Source of the DNA: Owenia fusiformis
Taxonomy: Eukaryota > Annelida > Polychaeta > Sabellida > Oweniidae
DNA length: 64,000 nt
Assembly: GCA_903813345.2 (NCBI GenBank)
Contig: CAIIXF020000010.1
Location: 18,551,181-18,615,180 of the forward strand
Direction of reading: 5' to 3'
Shown here: positions 11,901 through 23,773 of the stretch, piece by piece
Numbering within the stretch: position 1 is the stretch's first letter
Layout: every line of letters begins with the position of its first letter
Notes under the pieces: model-generated
Told to the model about the DNA's origin: nothing
The model's input: only the letters and a program-made list of their open reading frames with translations
The model's database searches: none
Program-made: the position numbers and the translations under genes

Positions 11901-14900
11901 GAATAATTGAGAAAAATTGTTATCATTATCTTCCTAAAATGTGATTATAAGCGGTAAGGTCAAAGAAGAAACACCTATCAGGAAACTTGATGATAGCCAG
12001 CAGTAACGTCGAGGAAGAATTGTAAGGCGTTCGATTGCATATGACTCTAATTGTTTATTAGACATGGAGGTTACTTCGCTAAGGCTTTAGAACCACACTA
12101 CGCCAAGGTATAGATTTGTTACCCCTTGAAAGTAAAATCAATTCCCTAGAGACAAGGCGCCGTTGTATCGCCCTCAGAAATAGCTGTCGAACATCATCTC
12201 CATTTCCGCGGGGTAAGGCACCATTTTTACCAAAATGATCAGTTATATTCCGTGGTAATGTCAACAAGTTCATTACGGCGGATTAGATCATAAACGGACG
12301 GTGATGATTGATGGTAAAATAAAGACATTTAATTAACAAAATTTATAATTATTCTAAGATACAGAATGATTTAAATAAGTCATCAGATTTGAAATTCAAC
12401 ACACATACATAGATTTCACAATTTCTAACATTGCATAAAGCAATATATGGTATAATACAAACTTATGTCAAACTATTTTTACTCTATTCATCTTGCAACC
12501 ACCAGAGCGGAAATTTCCAGTTTAGCGATTTCATTTACAAATCTAGAATCACTGAACCTGAGATAGCCCCAAGAACCTGTTAATGTAAAAACGTATTTTT
12601 CAATGACAAGAATTGATTGCTAAAGAAAACACCCTCGTTTTGTACGAAATTATCCCATCTGGAGCTATAGAAACGCATGCTACTGTTAAGTCATATCCAA
12701 AAGATTGACATCTTCTTATGTGTTTTATTCATTTCAGAGTGCCCATAAATGTATTGAATCCTGTATTCGGCTAGGATATATATCCTAGATGTAATGTTAG
12801 ATATAGTTACTAATAATAAATGTACAGAAGTCCATGTTAACAAAATTGGCATACAACCCAATACCATCTTCGAATTCCAAGTGGTTATAATTGTTTTATT
12901 TATTCAGAAAGACCCTCACATTAGACTTAATTGTCTGTTTTCAATGAGAATTGCACGGATCTTGTGTAAATTTTATGCTACAAGCATAGATTGCCACAAT
13001 AACTACTCTTAAATTAAAAGTACAACTGTTTTTATTTGGTCAAACGTATTACGATTATTACAGGATTTGCCTTAACTTATCAATGTAATGTAAATATTAG
13101 ATTACCTCTCAAATAAGGTTCTATTTTAACTTTTTTATTGAAATTAATACTAGGCAGGACTCGCTCTCTATATAGCTAATACAAATTCAACCCTTGGGTG
13201 TGATTTCGTTGAAAAAAATATGACAAGTCCAGAATCAAATGATTTGTCCAGAACCTCTTAAGATCCTGTTAAAGGTAAATTGAAAAAAATATGCTTTAAA
13301 TCCTTCTCATATGAGTTTATCCAATTTCACCTTGAAAGCCTGAATTGAATTTAGACAAAAATATTGTATATTGTAATTTTTTTTACTTTATTCTTAGTCT
13401 CGGCTGCCCTTATTTGTATAATCACAATCATTATTGCCCATTATTGATTTTATCTTTTAATCATTTTATCTCATTCTTTGACTCGGAAAACCTTGATTTA
13501 GACACCAGTATTGTGATGCAACTTTGCTAGTTTTTTTTATTTAACTTATGTATTAATATGGAATAAATGGAAATATACACTACCATTTTGATGATACCAT
13601 GTTAAGTTTTCTAGTTATTGAAGAAAAATTATACTTCAGACAAAAATGGCCAACCTTATTTGCATAGCCACAATATTTTGTTGTTCGACTCTTGGTTTTT
13701 AATTCTATTCTTTGAACCGGAGGACCTAGGTTAAGACACCAATACTGTGATGCGTCTATGTTTAGTTTAGAAATATTGAACATTATCAATAAGTTGATAA
13801 TGGCTGCCCTGATTTGCATAAACACGATTATTATGCTTTAAATCCTTTTCATATGGGTTTATCCTATTCTTGAACCTCGAAAACCCGGGTAAAGTTTAGA
13901 CAAGAATATTGTATATTGTAATTTTACTTTATTCTTAGTTTCAAAAATTTTAGAGATAATTCGATGATGGCCGCCCTTATTTGCATAATCACAATCATCA
14001 TTCATTTAATCTTTTTTATCATTTATCTTATTATTTGACCCAGAAAATCATGGTTTAGACACTAGTATTGTGATGCTACTTTCCTTAGTCTCAGACACTT
14101 TTAAGATAATCAATAATATGATTATTTATTTGCATAATCACAATCATTTTTGTTTAAGTACTTTTTCTTATTCTATCTTATGATTTGACCCTAAAAACCT
14201 AGGTTAAGACACCAGTATTGTGATTTATTGTGCTTAGTTTTCGAAATATTATGAACAATCAATGATTCGAAAATGGTCGCCCTAATTTGCATAATCACAA
14301 TCAATATTGTTTTAATCTTTTTCTGATTAGTTAATCTTATTCTTTGACCCTGAAAACCTACTATACTTCGTCTTCAAAATATTGAAGGTCGTCACTATTT
14401 CAATAATGGTTACCCTGTTATTTTGCAAAAAAATGTTCTAATCTTGATTTCCATTATTCCGCCTTATTCCTTGCCCCTGTAAACCTGGGTTAAGATACCA
14501 ATAGTGTGATGTGATGCTTAGTTTTCAAAATATTGTAGATAATCACTTTTTTGATAATGGCTACCTTCATTTGCATATATAATTTTTTACCCAAAGTTGC
14601 CTTTTGTCCAACCCAGCTAAATCACTTCATAAAACCCTAATCATAGTGATTACACAATAAAACATCGTGTTTTTACAAATTTCTACGTTCAGAAATTGAT
14701 ACATCGACTACACCAGAATTTATAATGGCCTCTAGAATGTAATCCGCGTACTGTATAAGAATAATAAATATTGACTTGTACATTGTATGACGTGTCGCAA
14801 AAAGGTGGCGCATTTGTTTTTTAGGGGTATCGCGTGAATGTAACTTTGATTCCCCGGATTATAAGATAATATTCTAATTAAAGTTATATATCATTTTAAA

Positions 14901-17900
14901 GCTATTTCGATGGATTTTTTAGATCAACTACACTCCGTTCACGATTCTTGCGCGTTCTTTTTTAAAAAAGAGTTTTTTACCAAAACATCTGGCAAATATC
15001 CTCTGTTGACACGTTACATTTTGAATTATTTTTCGTCTTTAAACGCTCATAACTCAAACAATATATGACTATTATACTTATTTTTCGTCCTGATAAAGGT
15101 AGATGGACGTTTTATTTCAAAGGATGAATTTTAGTAAGCGTCCCATATTGTGACGTCATAGAGTTTGAAAAATAGAATCTGTTGACAGCGACCTTTTTTG
15201 CTCATTTTTTGTTACCTTCAGCTTTTCAGGTGTACATTAAACAAAAAATACGACACCGATTTTAAATAAATGATACATGATTATTTTGCTCCTAAACTCT
15301 ATTTTATTAATAATATAAATAGTTGATTTTGTTTGCAAAAGTATGTGTTTTCTGTTGTATGTGTAAAAGTGGAGGACGAAAGGTTTTCAAAATTCATTAA
15401 AATAGGGCTAATTTACGCCATTCGCCTATTTTCAAGCACAGCAACACGTATATTTATTTCACCTAAAATATCAATTGAATCGTGTTTTATGATGCTCCTA
15501 TCCCATTGTTAATACATGTACGATATCAGAGTTATTCGACTTAAACATTATGAGATATAGAGGCAAATATGGAGGACGAAAGGATTTCCATATGTGCACA
15601 TTTTTCTCAAAAAACGTCACATTCTGTGGTGTTAAAAAGCGAAAATGTGTAACAATGCGTGCGCGACCTTTTTGCGACACGTCTATATATTTTTACCTAT
15701 TTTTATAATTCGGTCTGCGACGTTCATTAAGCTGTCATAGCCGACATGTCCATCTTTCTTTGCACTCTCATAGGCAAACATCAAAGTTGCAAACTTCCTT
15801 AGCCACAAATGAGGAATATCCCTTATCTACAATCAAAGGGGGTATTAGACATTGTTTCTTTTCACGTTAGATCATCGTTTTGGGCTATATAGGGTCTGTT
15901 TTTCTTGACTGGTATACACTTAAGAGCCTTTTCTTTCTAAGTTCTATTACAAATTTTGGTGATTTCGTTGATCACTTTATGATTATATATATAGTAGCCC
16001 GGACAGAATTGTTCAATGGTCACTTTTTCTTTAATAACTTTTTTAATTTTCAGTATTATCAAAATCTGATTACATATTTGAAAACTAGAATAATAAAAAA
16101 ATATTTAAGGAACATCTCTTAATTTATTGATATTATAGGCGTTCATAGTATGAGTGACGCAAATACATAATTCAACATTTTGTCTCATATTTGATCAAAA
16201 ACGGCGGCATGTTTGTGGTTTGAATGTTCAGTTGAAATTAAAGTTAATATTTAAGAAATGTCATAGGCCTACGAAATCATGTAGACTGCTGCCTTTGTAT
16301 GAGGTTATGACTGCATGTATAACCCTTTGTTTTAAATTGACTTGTATTGTATGTATACCAGCACTAGAAAGGTTTGTACATTGTATGTACAGTAAGTATA
16401 TTGGTAAGGTCGCAGCACTTACAGTTTTTTGGCCATTCCATTGTTACTCGTAGTGGATTAGCAACCCTAGTTCGTTTAACTTGTGCAACTATAGGGTCAT
16501 ACTGCCACAGTTTGTCATATCTTTCCCAGTCACACGCCTCTTAACCCTTAACCCATCCTTGGCATGCATGTGAGTTGTTCTTCAGCTTTTCAATGGCCTC
16601 TGAGATGGCTGTTTGGAGCTCTTGAAAAGATTAAGGACCTACTCTCATTACATCCTGCACATTGGGGCGCCACCTTTCCACATCCTCTTGAAAACAACCC
16701 CAAACATTTCAACAGAGTTGATTTCATATACCCTTGGAGGGATCTGACTTCTTGTATTTGGTGGCTGGTCAGTTGCTGCATTACATAAGGATTGTAACGG
16801 TGGCAGCATGGCCCTATAGTCCTATTACAATCTTTAAATATTAACTTTCAACTGAACATTCAAATTCACAAAATATGCCGCCATTTTGAACAAATATGAG
16901 GCAATATGATGAATTGTGTATTTGCGTCAGTCATACTATGAACGCCTATAATATCAATAAATTAAGAGATGTTCATTAAATATTTTTTTGTATGTCAGAA
17001 TTTTACTCTAGTTTTCAAATATGTGACCAGACTATGATAATACTGAAAATTAAAAAAGTTATTAAAGAAAAAGTGACCATTGAACAATTCTGTCCGGGCT
17101 ACTATATATATAATCATAAAGTGATCAACGAAATCACCTCGTAATATATACATGATGCACTGCATCAAATGTGGAATTTCTAGTAATTTCTAGACGTGCT
17201 TAGTCGGTCTAGGAACTCCGTGTATCTAGAGATTTCTAGGCGTGCTTAGACGTGCTTAGAGCTGGCGTGGACAGAGCGTGACTAGAGTCTAGAAATCTCT
17301 AAGCACTCCGTGGTTAGACACAAGACAAAATTAGTCGTTATTAAATATTGCCATGTGAGATTTTGCGCTATATATGGAAACATTTAAATTATAATTTACC
17401 GCACGTGTTAATATTTCATGTTTTGCTTTAGCTAAATACGGGATATCAAATCAAAAAGAGTATGTTTTCACTTTATATCCGACTTGAGTCACGAAAAGTA
17501 CATCGCAACATGGCTTCTTAATTGTTAACTTGTTATAAATTAAGAGGGTCTGTTTAAATGGGTATTTCCACTAATCAACACCCATTATTTCGCATTGACA
17601 AGTACCAGGGCCGAATCCAGCATTTGCTAAGGGGATGACTTTTGAATTATTCCAGGGGTGAGGTCACATTTGATAATTGCTCAAAAATTACACGAAAACT
17701 GCTCAAAATGGTGAAAGAATTATTGGCCAGGGGATACAGCATTATTTTAAACTAGACATCTATGTCGGCGAGGGGGGGCTAACTTATTCCAGGGGTGGGG
17801 TCACATTTGATATTTGTTCAAAATCACACGAAAACTGCTCAAAATTGTGAAAGAATAATTGGCCCGTGGATGCAGTATTATTTTAAACAATACATTACTG

Positions 17901-19229
17901 TCGGCGAAGGGGAGGGGGGGGGGGCTAACATATAGTTGAAATTACAGAATACGCTACCTTAATTTTTGATAATCTATAAAAATAATCTTGTCATAAACAA
18001 CTACTGATATATATATGTGAACGGATATTTGTAAATTTGGTTTAAAAAGAAACTGAATATAGGGTAAAAATGAGGGAGACACAGACGTCGGAAGAGTGGG
18101 GATAAAATCTAATCAACACTAAGCTGAGACAGAATGAGAATCATATGTCTGGACTCGCAAGATTTTCATAAACATATTTGTTGATTGCCCCCAATGCAAT
18201 TTGTAAATGATAGAATCCAACTACTTATAGATCTCCATATTATTGGTTGTTTAGAAAAATTCTTAGATGCTAACTCTGTTAGCAAAGTAAATATGCTCTT
18301 GCATGGTAACAGTGAACTTAGTAATGAAGATAATACATTTCTGCTGAAAGCAACTTTAAAATTCCTAAAAGCAACCAAGATTGACTAACATGTATATTAC
18401 ACCATCCCATAATTTACACCATTGCACACCTTTTTTTGTAAAGCATTCCAATATCAGCTTTAATTGTACTTTTTCCTTTTTGTTTATATATGAATAGTTA
18501 CGAATAATTGTAACAAATTTGTATTGCATATAAGTGTATGGTATATTTACTTCGAAGTTCAACACAAATGTTAAATTGATTAACCTTGTTGAATTTTCAT
18601 TGTATGAAATTAAATGTTATATATGAACTTGAAATAAAAATGATTAATAAATAATTGCTCGCGAAAACAAAAACAAATTTCAGGGTTTATTGGCATCACA
18701 CAATATTTGCAAAATGGGTGAGTGCATTTTCCCAGGATTTAAAACAATGCTTTACTTTAAATGTCGCCCCTCATACTAGCATACGCTTTAACTATCAGAT
18801 TCAGGAGCACCCTGCCCTTGATATATTAAAACATAGTTTTCTTGTACCCCTTTTTAAAAAATACAACGAACTAAATACATAGTAATAATGATCTTGGAAT
18901 TGATTTCTTTGATCTGTAATCTAGATCACACAATAACTAATTAACTGTTTGATTGCGTTTTTGCTTCTTCAAAGACGGGATATCCTTAAATTACCTTGAT
19001 TACAGCATGGGCTTTCAAGAGAGTCCATGAAAAGTTCATCGGCTATTCTATCATTTAATTATTTTTTATTTATTACAAAGTTACGTTTAATAGGTTATTG
19101 TGTTGGTTAAGATTTTGGTGCAAGATAGGCCCATCAAAGTGTTTTTCTTTAATCACATGACATTTTCATTCAACATACGAAACTTTTAATAAATATACTC
19201 ACGTCTGATGATTCTAATTTTGCGCTCAT
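8915..19229 (-). CDS. Sarcoplasmic calcium-binding-protein-like EF-hand protein, 4 exons
   Basis: Exons on the minus strand: 19203-19229 (ATG, 9 codons), 15697-15826, 9629-9822 and 8915-9145. Phases (0, 1, 0) agree at every GT/AG junction, giving a 193-residue cytosolic protein, typical of SCP/calexcitin-type four-EF-hand proteins. Two canonical calcium loops lie in the last exon: DFNADGFITFDE (120-131) and DTDNDGKIDQEE (154-165). The two N-terminal EF hands are degenerate: one around 'ESAKKDGHVGYD' in exon 2, one near 'NRNTCEEW' in exon 3. The expected role is calcium buffering or signalling. The introns are very large (5.9 kb and 3.4 kb) and full of repeats. A second copy of exons 1-2 lies upstream at 21659-23172. 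Calexcitin or luciferin-binding-like relatives are alternative names. Confidence 0.8.
9350..9566. mobile_element. MITE-like repeat, 'GGCGGATC' family, copy 2
   Basis: It begins 'gcggatctgggggctggg' and ends 'gttcccagatccgccatt', with GGCCC-rich interior. It lies in intron 3 of the EF-hand gene. The open frame through it is low-complexity and is not taken as coding. Confidence 0.55.
10186..10378. repeat. 95-bp tandem duplication
   Basis: Two near-identical copies with period 95, each beginning 'ttagggctggtccaaag'. The high identity points to a recent event. Intronic in the EF-hand gene. Confidence 0.85.
11266..12066. mobile_element. Transposon family I, copy B (truncated)
   Basis: Same orientation as copy A, starting 'catggtatgaaatctc' and running through the shared interior to 'gactctaattg...gacatg', where it stops matching A and C. 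It lacks the two extra blocks of copy A and the far terminus. The 12067-12290 sequence that follows has an unrecognised open frame. Confidence 0.65.
12290..13264. other. Intronic, no feature seen
   Basis: AT-rich intron 2 sequence of the EF-hand gene. The open frames are short and not conserved in character. Confidence 0.4.
13265..14600. repeat. Degenerate satellite, at least 8 units of about 150 bp
   Basis: Units share 'ggctgcccttatttgcata', 'atcacaatcattattg', 'gaaaacctaggttaagaca' and 'ccagtattgtgatg'. Unit starts are near 13399, 13651, 13802, 13969, 14120, 14276, 14408 and 14557. Units vary from about 130 to 250 bp, so the array is old. Confidence 0.75.
14789..15683. mobile_element. DNA transposon-like element with about 18-bp inverted termini
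   Basis: The left end 'gacgtgtcgcaaaaaggt' is the exact reverse complement of the right end at 15666-15683. TAT flanks both sides (14786-14788, 15684-15686), consistent with a 3-bp or TA target duplication. There is no transposase. Its right end lies about 12 bases from the splice donor of EF-hand exon 2. Confidence 0.7.
15958..17138. mobile_element. Foldback element with about 310-bp inverted arms, copy 1
   Basis: Arms at 15958-16268 and 16820-17138 are long imperfect reverse complements (for example 'gtagcccggacagaattg' against 'caattctgtccgggctac'). The central 550 bp is unique to the family and recurs, reversed, at 28975-29700. A frame at 16590-16781 on the minus strand hints at an old coding core but is not recognised. 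It lies in intron 1 of the EF-hand gene. Confidence 0.75.
17150..17320. repeat. Short inverted repeats built on 'tctagaaatctctaagca'
   Basis: Words such as 'tctagagatttctagg', 'cgtgcttaga' and 'tagaaatctctaagcac' recur in both orientations. Probably a small hairpin or MITE remnant. Confidence 0.45.
17640..17935. repeat. Tandem duplication, period about 137 bp
   Basis: Two diverged copies beginning 'attattccaggggtg' near 17648 and 'cttattccaggggtgggg' near 17783, ending in G-rich runs 'gcgaggggggg' and 'gaaggggaggggggg'. Confidence 0.7.
18150..18655 (+). mobile_element. Non-LTR retrotransposon (LINE) 3' end fragment
   Basis: A plus-strand frame at 18185-18388 reads like the extreme C-terminus of many LINE ORF2 proteins (a His/Cys-Pro segment, '...NDRIQLLIDLHII', then 'LLHGNSELSNEDN' and a terminal 'FL.AT' stretch). 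An A-rich 3' tail (to about 18655) follows. It is 5'-truncated with at least one broken codon near 18187. Confidence 0.55.
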
Positions 19230-19559
19230 GATGTTGATTCCATATGTATAATAGCACCTTCTTATTTTTGCCTTATCGATATTATATTTCTTGTGCTTTG
19301 ATTGTGAATAATGATTTACTCACAGGGTAAAAGAAAGAGACTAGACTTTTTTATTCAGTTCATTATACATTTATTTCAATTATATTGCAGCAAAAAAGTT
19401 ACACAGGTCGTTGCCTATGCGCAATGTGCATTATAGGCACGGGTGATCCACTCGATTACGCTGGTTATCAAAACAGTTCGTTTTGGTAATAAGTCGGAAC
19501 GTCGAAGGTACGATTTTTCTTTTGTGCTTATTTCGCTCGTTGTAGGCAGAATCCCCACG

Positions 19560-19925
19560 ATATTTTTCTCACAAACGTATATCAGTATCATATGTTTTAT
19601 ATCGTCGATTTAATTCCTCACTTATGTTACTTAAACGGTAAGGGTTAAGAGTGCAGATCTTAAATGTTTTTCCAAATACCGTAATTTGGAGTTCAGTATT
19701 ATGACCAGCTAAGAATCCGGATTGTTTTGCAAAAAGCGGTTTGTTTCTAAAAATATGTTCGGTAATTTTAGAGTGGACAACTGTCTCCAGGATTTTTGAA
19801 AATCCTTGAAGTAAAGTTATAGGTCTATAATTTTCAAAAGCTGATCTGTCGGTTTTTAGATGGGGATGAAAAATTGATATGTCTACTTTTAAAGTATTTG
19901 AAAAACAGAAGTTATTCAAGCAGTT
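19560..19925 (-). mobile_element. LINE reverse-transcriptase fragment
   Basis: The minus-strand frame contains the N-terminal RT block typical of non-LTR elements: 'ENYRPITLLQGFSKILE' followed by 'LFAKQSGFLAGHNTELQ'. It is truncated at both ends, with no catalytic block. The 'gaaaaacagaagttattcaagc' end also occurs at about 23263-23288, so the insertion predates the local duplication of EF-hand exons 1-2. Confidence 0.75.
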
Positions 19926-20024
19926 ATTCCTGTTTATCTTTTAAGTTCCATAGAGTTTAACTTCAGGTATTCAAAGAGTTCACTTTAGGCCAACTTAGGA
20001 CCATATTAACTTTTTATAGTAGTA

Positions 20025-20460
20025 CAGGGCGTTCCCAAAATTGGAACATTTGTTTATTAAACGCAAAATCTTTATTTTTTCTCTGAAATGCACCAAAACT
20101 TTATTGAGGATAGTTCAGTCACTTTTGGATTTGATGTAGAGTTTTTAGTTGCATACAACAAAGTAAATGCATTAAACTAGTCAATGTTTGATATGACCCA
20201 TTTTCTCCCGAATTACAAGTTGAAGCCTGGTACTCAGATTTGTAAATATTCATTTCGTTTGCTGTTCGTTTGTTTTAATCAACCCGTTTTGGTTCTCCCC
20301 AAACGTGGTAGTCGCAGACGTTGGGTGAACAGGAGATCTGGGGAGGCAGTGTTAGGTGGGATGAATCTAGGTACATTTTCCTTTAAACATTTGACTCTTA
20401 TGTCAGATCTATTGCTTGGAACCCCATCTTGTTGGAAAACATAATGATTCTAGAATGAGC
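20025..20460 (-). mobile_element. Mariner/IS630-type transposase fragment
   Basis: On the minus strand, about 20320-20445 reads 'VFQQDGVPSNRSDIRV' then 'NVPRFIPPNTASPDLLF'. This is the block with the second catalytic Asp (QQDG) and the 'SPDL' motif of Tc1/mariner-like DDE enzymes. The plus-strand start 'tacagggcgttcccaaaatt' (about 20024) looks like a terminal repeat. Only a fragment remains. Confidence 0.6.
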
Positions 20461-20796
20461 TCATATCAGGATGGTCTTAAAACAATATAATAGTATAGGA
20501 TAATGCGATATCAACGTCTGTGACTACCACGTTTTGGGAGATCTAACAGAATTGGTTTACCATGAACCCTTTACATATACTCAGTCCCTAATTATTGTTG
20601 AGAAGTGGAATCATCATCTCAACAGCATATCGATGGTGACCAGTTAGGGCCAATATTCAGGGCTATAATTGATCAAATATCGCGGGCATATTGAACGTCG
20701 GTTTGTGTAAATAAAGTTGACAGAAAGGTTGGTGTTTTGCAAGTTTTGGAAAACCCGTTTTGAAACTAAAATTACCTCATTTGTATTGTAAAGGAC

Positions 20797-21400
20797 AGTG
20801 GCGGATCCGGAAGCTAACAAGGGGGGACCCACACTTCAAGTCAGGAAAAAACTTTTTGGGGCCCTAAAACCCAAATTTGGACCAACAATTAGAAAATCTA
20901 TGGCACGTTTTTTGAAAATTTGGCCTAACATTGAAAAAATAAGGCCCAAAAAGGTCAAATAATGCCCAAAAAGGTCCAGTCAGGAGAAAAAATTTAGGGC
21001 CCTAAAACCAAAATGTTGGCCAAAATTCTGATAATTTATCGCCCGTTCTTTGAAAATTTGGCCTAAAATTGTAAAAATAAGGCCCATAAAGGGCAAGTTA
21101 TGCCAAAAAGGCCCACTTTAGAGGCCCTACAATATTTTTGGGCCAACATTTTTTATGGGCCCATCCTTTGACCGCGCAGAAAACCATTTAGAAACCTAGA
21201 ACCAAAATTTAGAAAATTTATTGCACATTTTTTGAAAATTTGGCCTAAACTTGAAGGCCCAAAAAGGTCAAGTAAAAATGTCAAGTAAAGGCCAACTAAA
21301 GAGGCCCTACAATATTTTTGGCCCAACGTTTTTTTCTAGGCCCATCCTAGGGCCGCGCGTAAAATTTTAAGGGCCCTAAAACCAAAATTCGGGCCATCTC
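20797..21400. mobile_element. MITE-like repeat, 'GGCGGATC' family, expanded copy 3
   Basis: It begins 'agtggcggatccggaag' and contains about three diverged internal repeats of 'ggccctaaaaccaaaat...gaaaatttggcctaaa', each about 180 bp. No matching right terminus is seen. Confidence 0.5.
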
Positions 21401-21658
21401 CATTCAGAGTATTTAATTTAACTTAATTTAAAAGGGTACCATTTGAAAATACATTTGCATGCAATAAGATTATCTTTCAATCGTATTGGGCTGGCAATAT
21501 TTTATAAAAAAGGGTATAAAGTAAAACAAAAATTTCAATGTTGTTGGCTTAATCTATCTATAACCCATCGATAGGGTGTCCACTGTAAATAATGTGTACT
21601 TTGATTTTTTGTTACACGAAGGAAATAAGAAATGATTAAATAAAAAAAGTATTTTCAC

Positions 21659-23172
21659 CTATTTGTATAATACGGTCAGCAACGTTCATTAAGCTGTCAT
21701 AGCCGACATGTCCATTTTTCTTTGCACTCTCGTAGGCAAACATCAAAGTTGCAAACTTCCTTAGCCAAAAATTAGGAATATCCCTTATCTACAATCATAA
21801 AGTGATAAACAGAATCATCTCGAAATGAATCCTAATGAAAAGTTCATAGGCTCTTCTAAAATTCTACAATCATTGCCCAGAAAGGGCATTTCTACTGTCG
21901 CTTTAAGTGAATTTAAATTACAAATATACAATTACATTTAGTCATAGTTATTATAAAAATATTGTAGTTTAAATACAATCTGTTTTTCTACCTATCTGTA
22001 CCCCCATTGGTGCCCTGCATTTGAATTACTGATATCGCATGTTTAATTGTGTTTCGGTGAAATTTAAAGCTGCCTTAAAAACTTTGGAATTGTTTTCATA
22101 AATGTCAGATCCTTGTCGCCAAAATGTACGAAATTTTTCCATATGTTCTCAAGGAAGACGGTTCCACAATGTTATCATCGAGCAAACTGTTCCCGTTTCC
22201 ATTTTGTTTACTAATTGAGCCTGGTAGTTTGTAGTCTTTGGTTGTTTAAGATCTCGCGTCTGAGGTGATTTTCATCGTTCAAAAATCCTTTTTACATAAG
22301 ATGGTACCAAATTGTTTTGAATCTTGAACATAACGCGCAATTTATGTTCATCCCATCTATTTTGAAGATTACCCCAATTAAATGTTTCAAGTTTTTTTCG
22401 GTGCTTGCTCCTTGCATAACACCAACATGTAGCTTGTCTAACTGGTCTAGGCTGGTAGCTGGAGCAGCGTCATAAATGTCATCACAATAGTCCAGATGAA
22501 ACAGGATAAAGGAAGAGTACATTTTTTCCAGGTGTTTGGAATTTAATCTATACTTAAGTGCCATAAGTGGATTTAATAATTTTTGAACTTTACCATCTAG
22601 ATATTCAATATGGGTAGCTTTTCAATTATTTGTTAATATTTATTTCGATTTCTATCGTCAATTTTGTTGAAACGATTGTGGTGCAAGGGTGGTCCACATT
22701 TATGAAGAATATCCCTTATCTACAATCATAAAAATTGATGAACAGAATCACAGCTCGTAATGAATTCCTAATGAAAAGTTTATCAGGTTTTCTAAAATCA
22801 TTCAATTATTTGTTTTCATTACATCGTTTTTATCGGTTATTTTGTTGGCTAGAATTGTGGTGCAAGAAAGGTCCATTCATTTTTGTCATAAAACGTGGTG
22901 CAAACATTAAAAGGTGAATACAGTAAAGGTTTCATAAATAAATTGTAAAGTAAGATTCTGTAGTGGTTTTCATGGTTGAATAATTATATACCAAAAATTT
23001 TGAAAACAGTTTCAGTTTAGTTTTTATTTCAACCCACATCCATGAGTATAGATATGAAGAAGTGTACAATTACGTACTACAACAGAGGTGGAGATTCTAT
23101 AAAGTAACGACATTTTCATAAACTATTGATAAATGTAATACTCACCTCTGATAATTCTGATTTTGCGCCCAT
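21659..23172 (-). CDS. Duplicated exons 1-2 of the EF-hand gene (alternative 5' end or partial paralogue)
   Basis: Exon 1b at 23146-23172 (ATG, 9 codons, reading MGAKSELSE) ends in a GTGAGT donor. Exon 2b at 21659-21788 is 130 nt, the same length and phase as exon 2 of the downstream gene, and nearly identical in sequence. Both are open with intact splice sites. No copy of exons 3-4 was found between 19230 and 21658. The pair could splice to exons 3-4 of the downstream gene as an alternative 5' end, or be a truncated paralogue. Flanking intron sequence is also duplicated. Confidence 0.65.
22030..22600 (-). mobile_element. LINE ORF2 C-terminal fragment
   Basis: Minus-strand frames read 'KMYSSFILFHLDYCDDIYD' and 'SLDQLDKLHVGVMQG', the post-RT region typical of LINEs. 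A shifted frame near 22150-22200 reads 'CSMITLWNRLP'. Frameshifts show it is dead. Confidence 0.7.
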
Positions 23173-23773
23173 GGTGTAAATTTAAATGTATAATACTAAA
23201 AGAAATATTTTCTCCAGACCTTTTTGTGAAAGTTATTAATATGTCTACTTCTGGAATATTTGAAAAAAAAACAGAAGTTATTCAAGCAGTTATTCCTTTA
23301 TAGCTTTACACTGCCCAGTCTTTCAATTTGTTCACTTTAGGTCAACCTAGGTAGGATCAGTTTAGGTTAGCTTTTTATAGCAGTATATAATTAAAGTGGT
23401 ACACAACCTATTGACCAGTGAAAGAGAAGTAGGCAACACTCACTAGATGGACATTGATGCACTTCATTGGGTAGTATAGTAGATGGGTGTTATACAAGGA
23501 CATCTAGAAAATGTAAATGGTGTTGGGTTCTTTGGTCAAGGAGGGTTAAGTTCTAACTCAGTGATTCTCACCTTTTTCGGTGGTCAGAATTTCAACACTA
23601 ACTCATCATTCTCATATCCAGGTCGGAAAAGCTGGACGCTGTTATTTGTCGAAGCCAGAAGCTCAATTTTTAAATTTTTTGCATGAATAAGGAAAGCTGG
23701 ACCCAGTCATTTTCAGAAACACATTGACGTGAGGACTTCAATTTTTTTATATTTGATAAGTAGCATTGATGCA

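Noticed and set aside
12079-12273. Minus-strand frame of 64 codons after transposon copy B
   Set aside because: Composition is protein-like, but there is no family match, no splice context and no second copy to support it.
13265-14600. CRISPR-like array
   Set aside because: Long, degenerate units without unique spacers in a eukaryotic intron; it is a satellite.
16564-16788. Plus-strand frame in the foldback core
   Set aside because: It lies in a repeated foldback element and matches no known domain; the opposite strand is equally open.
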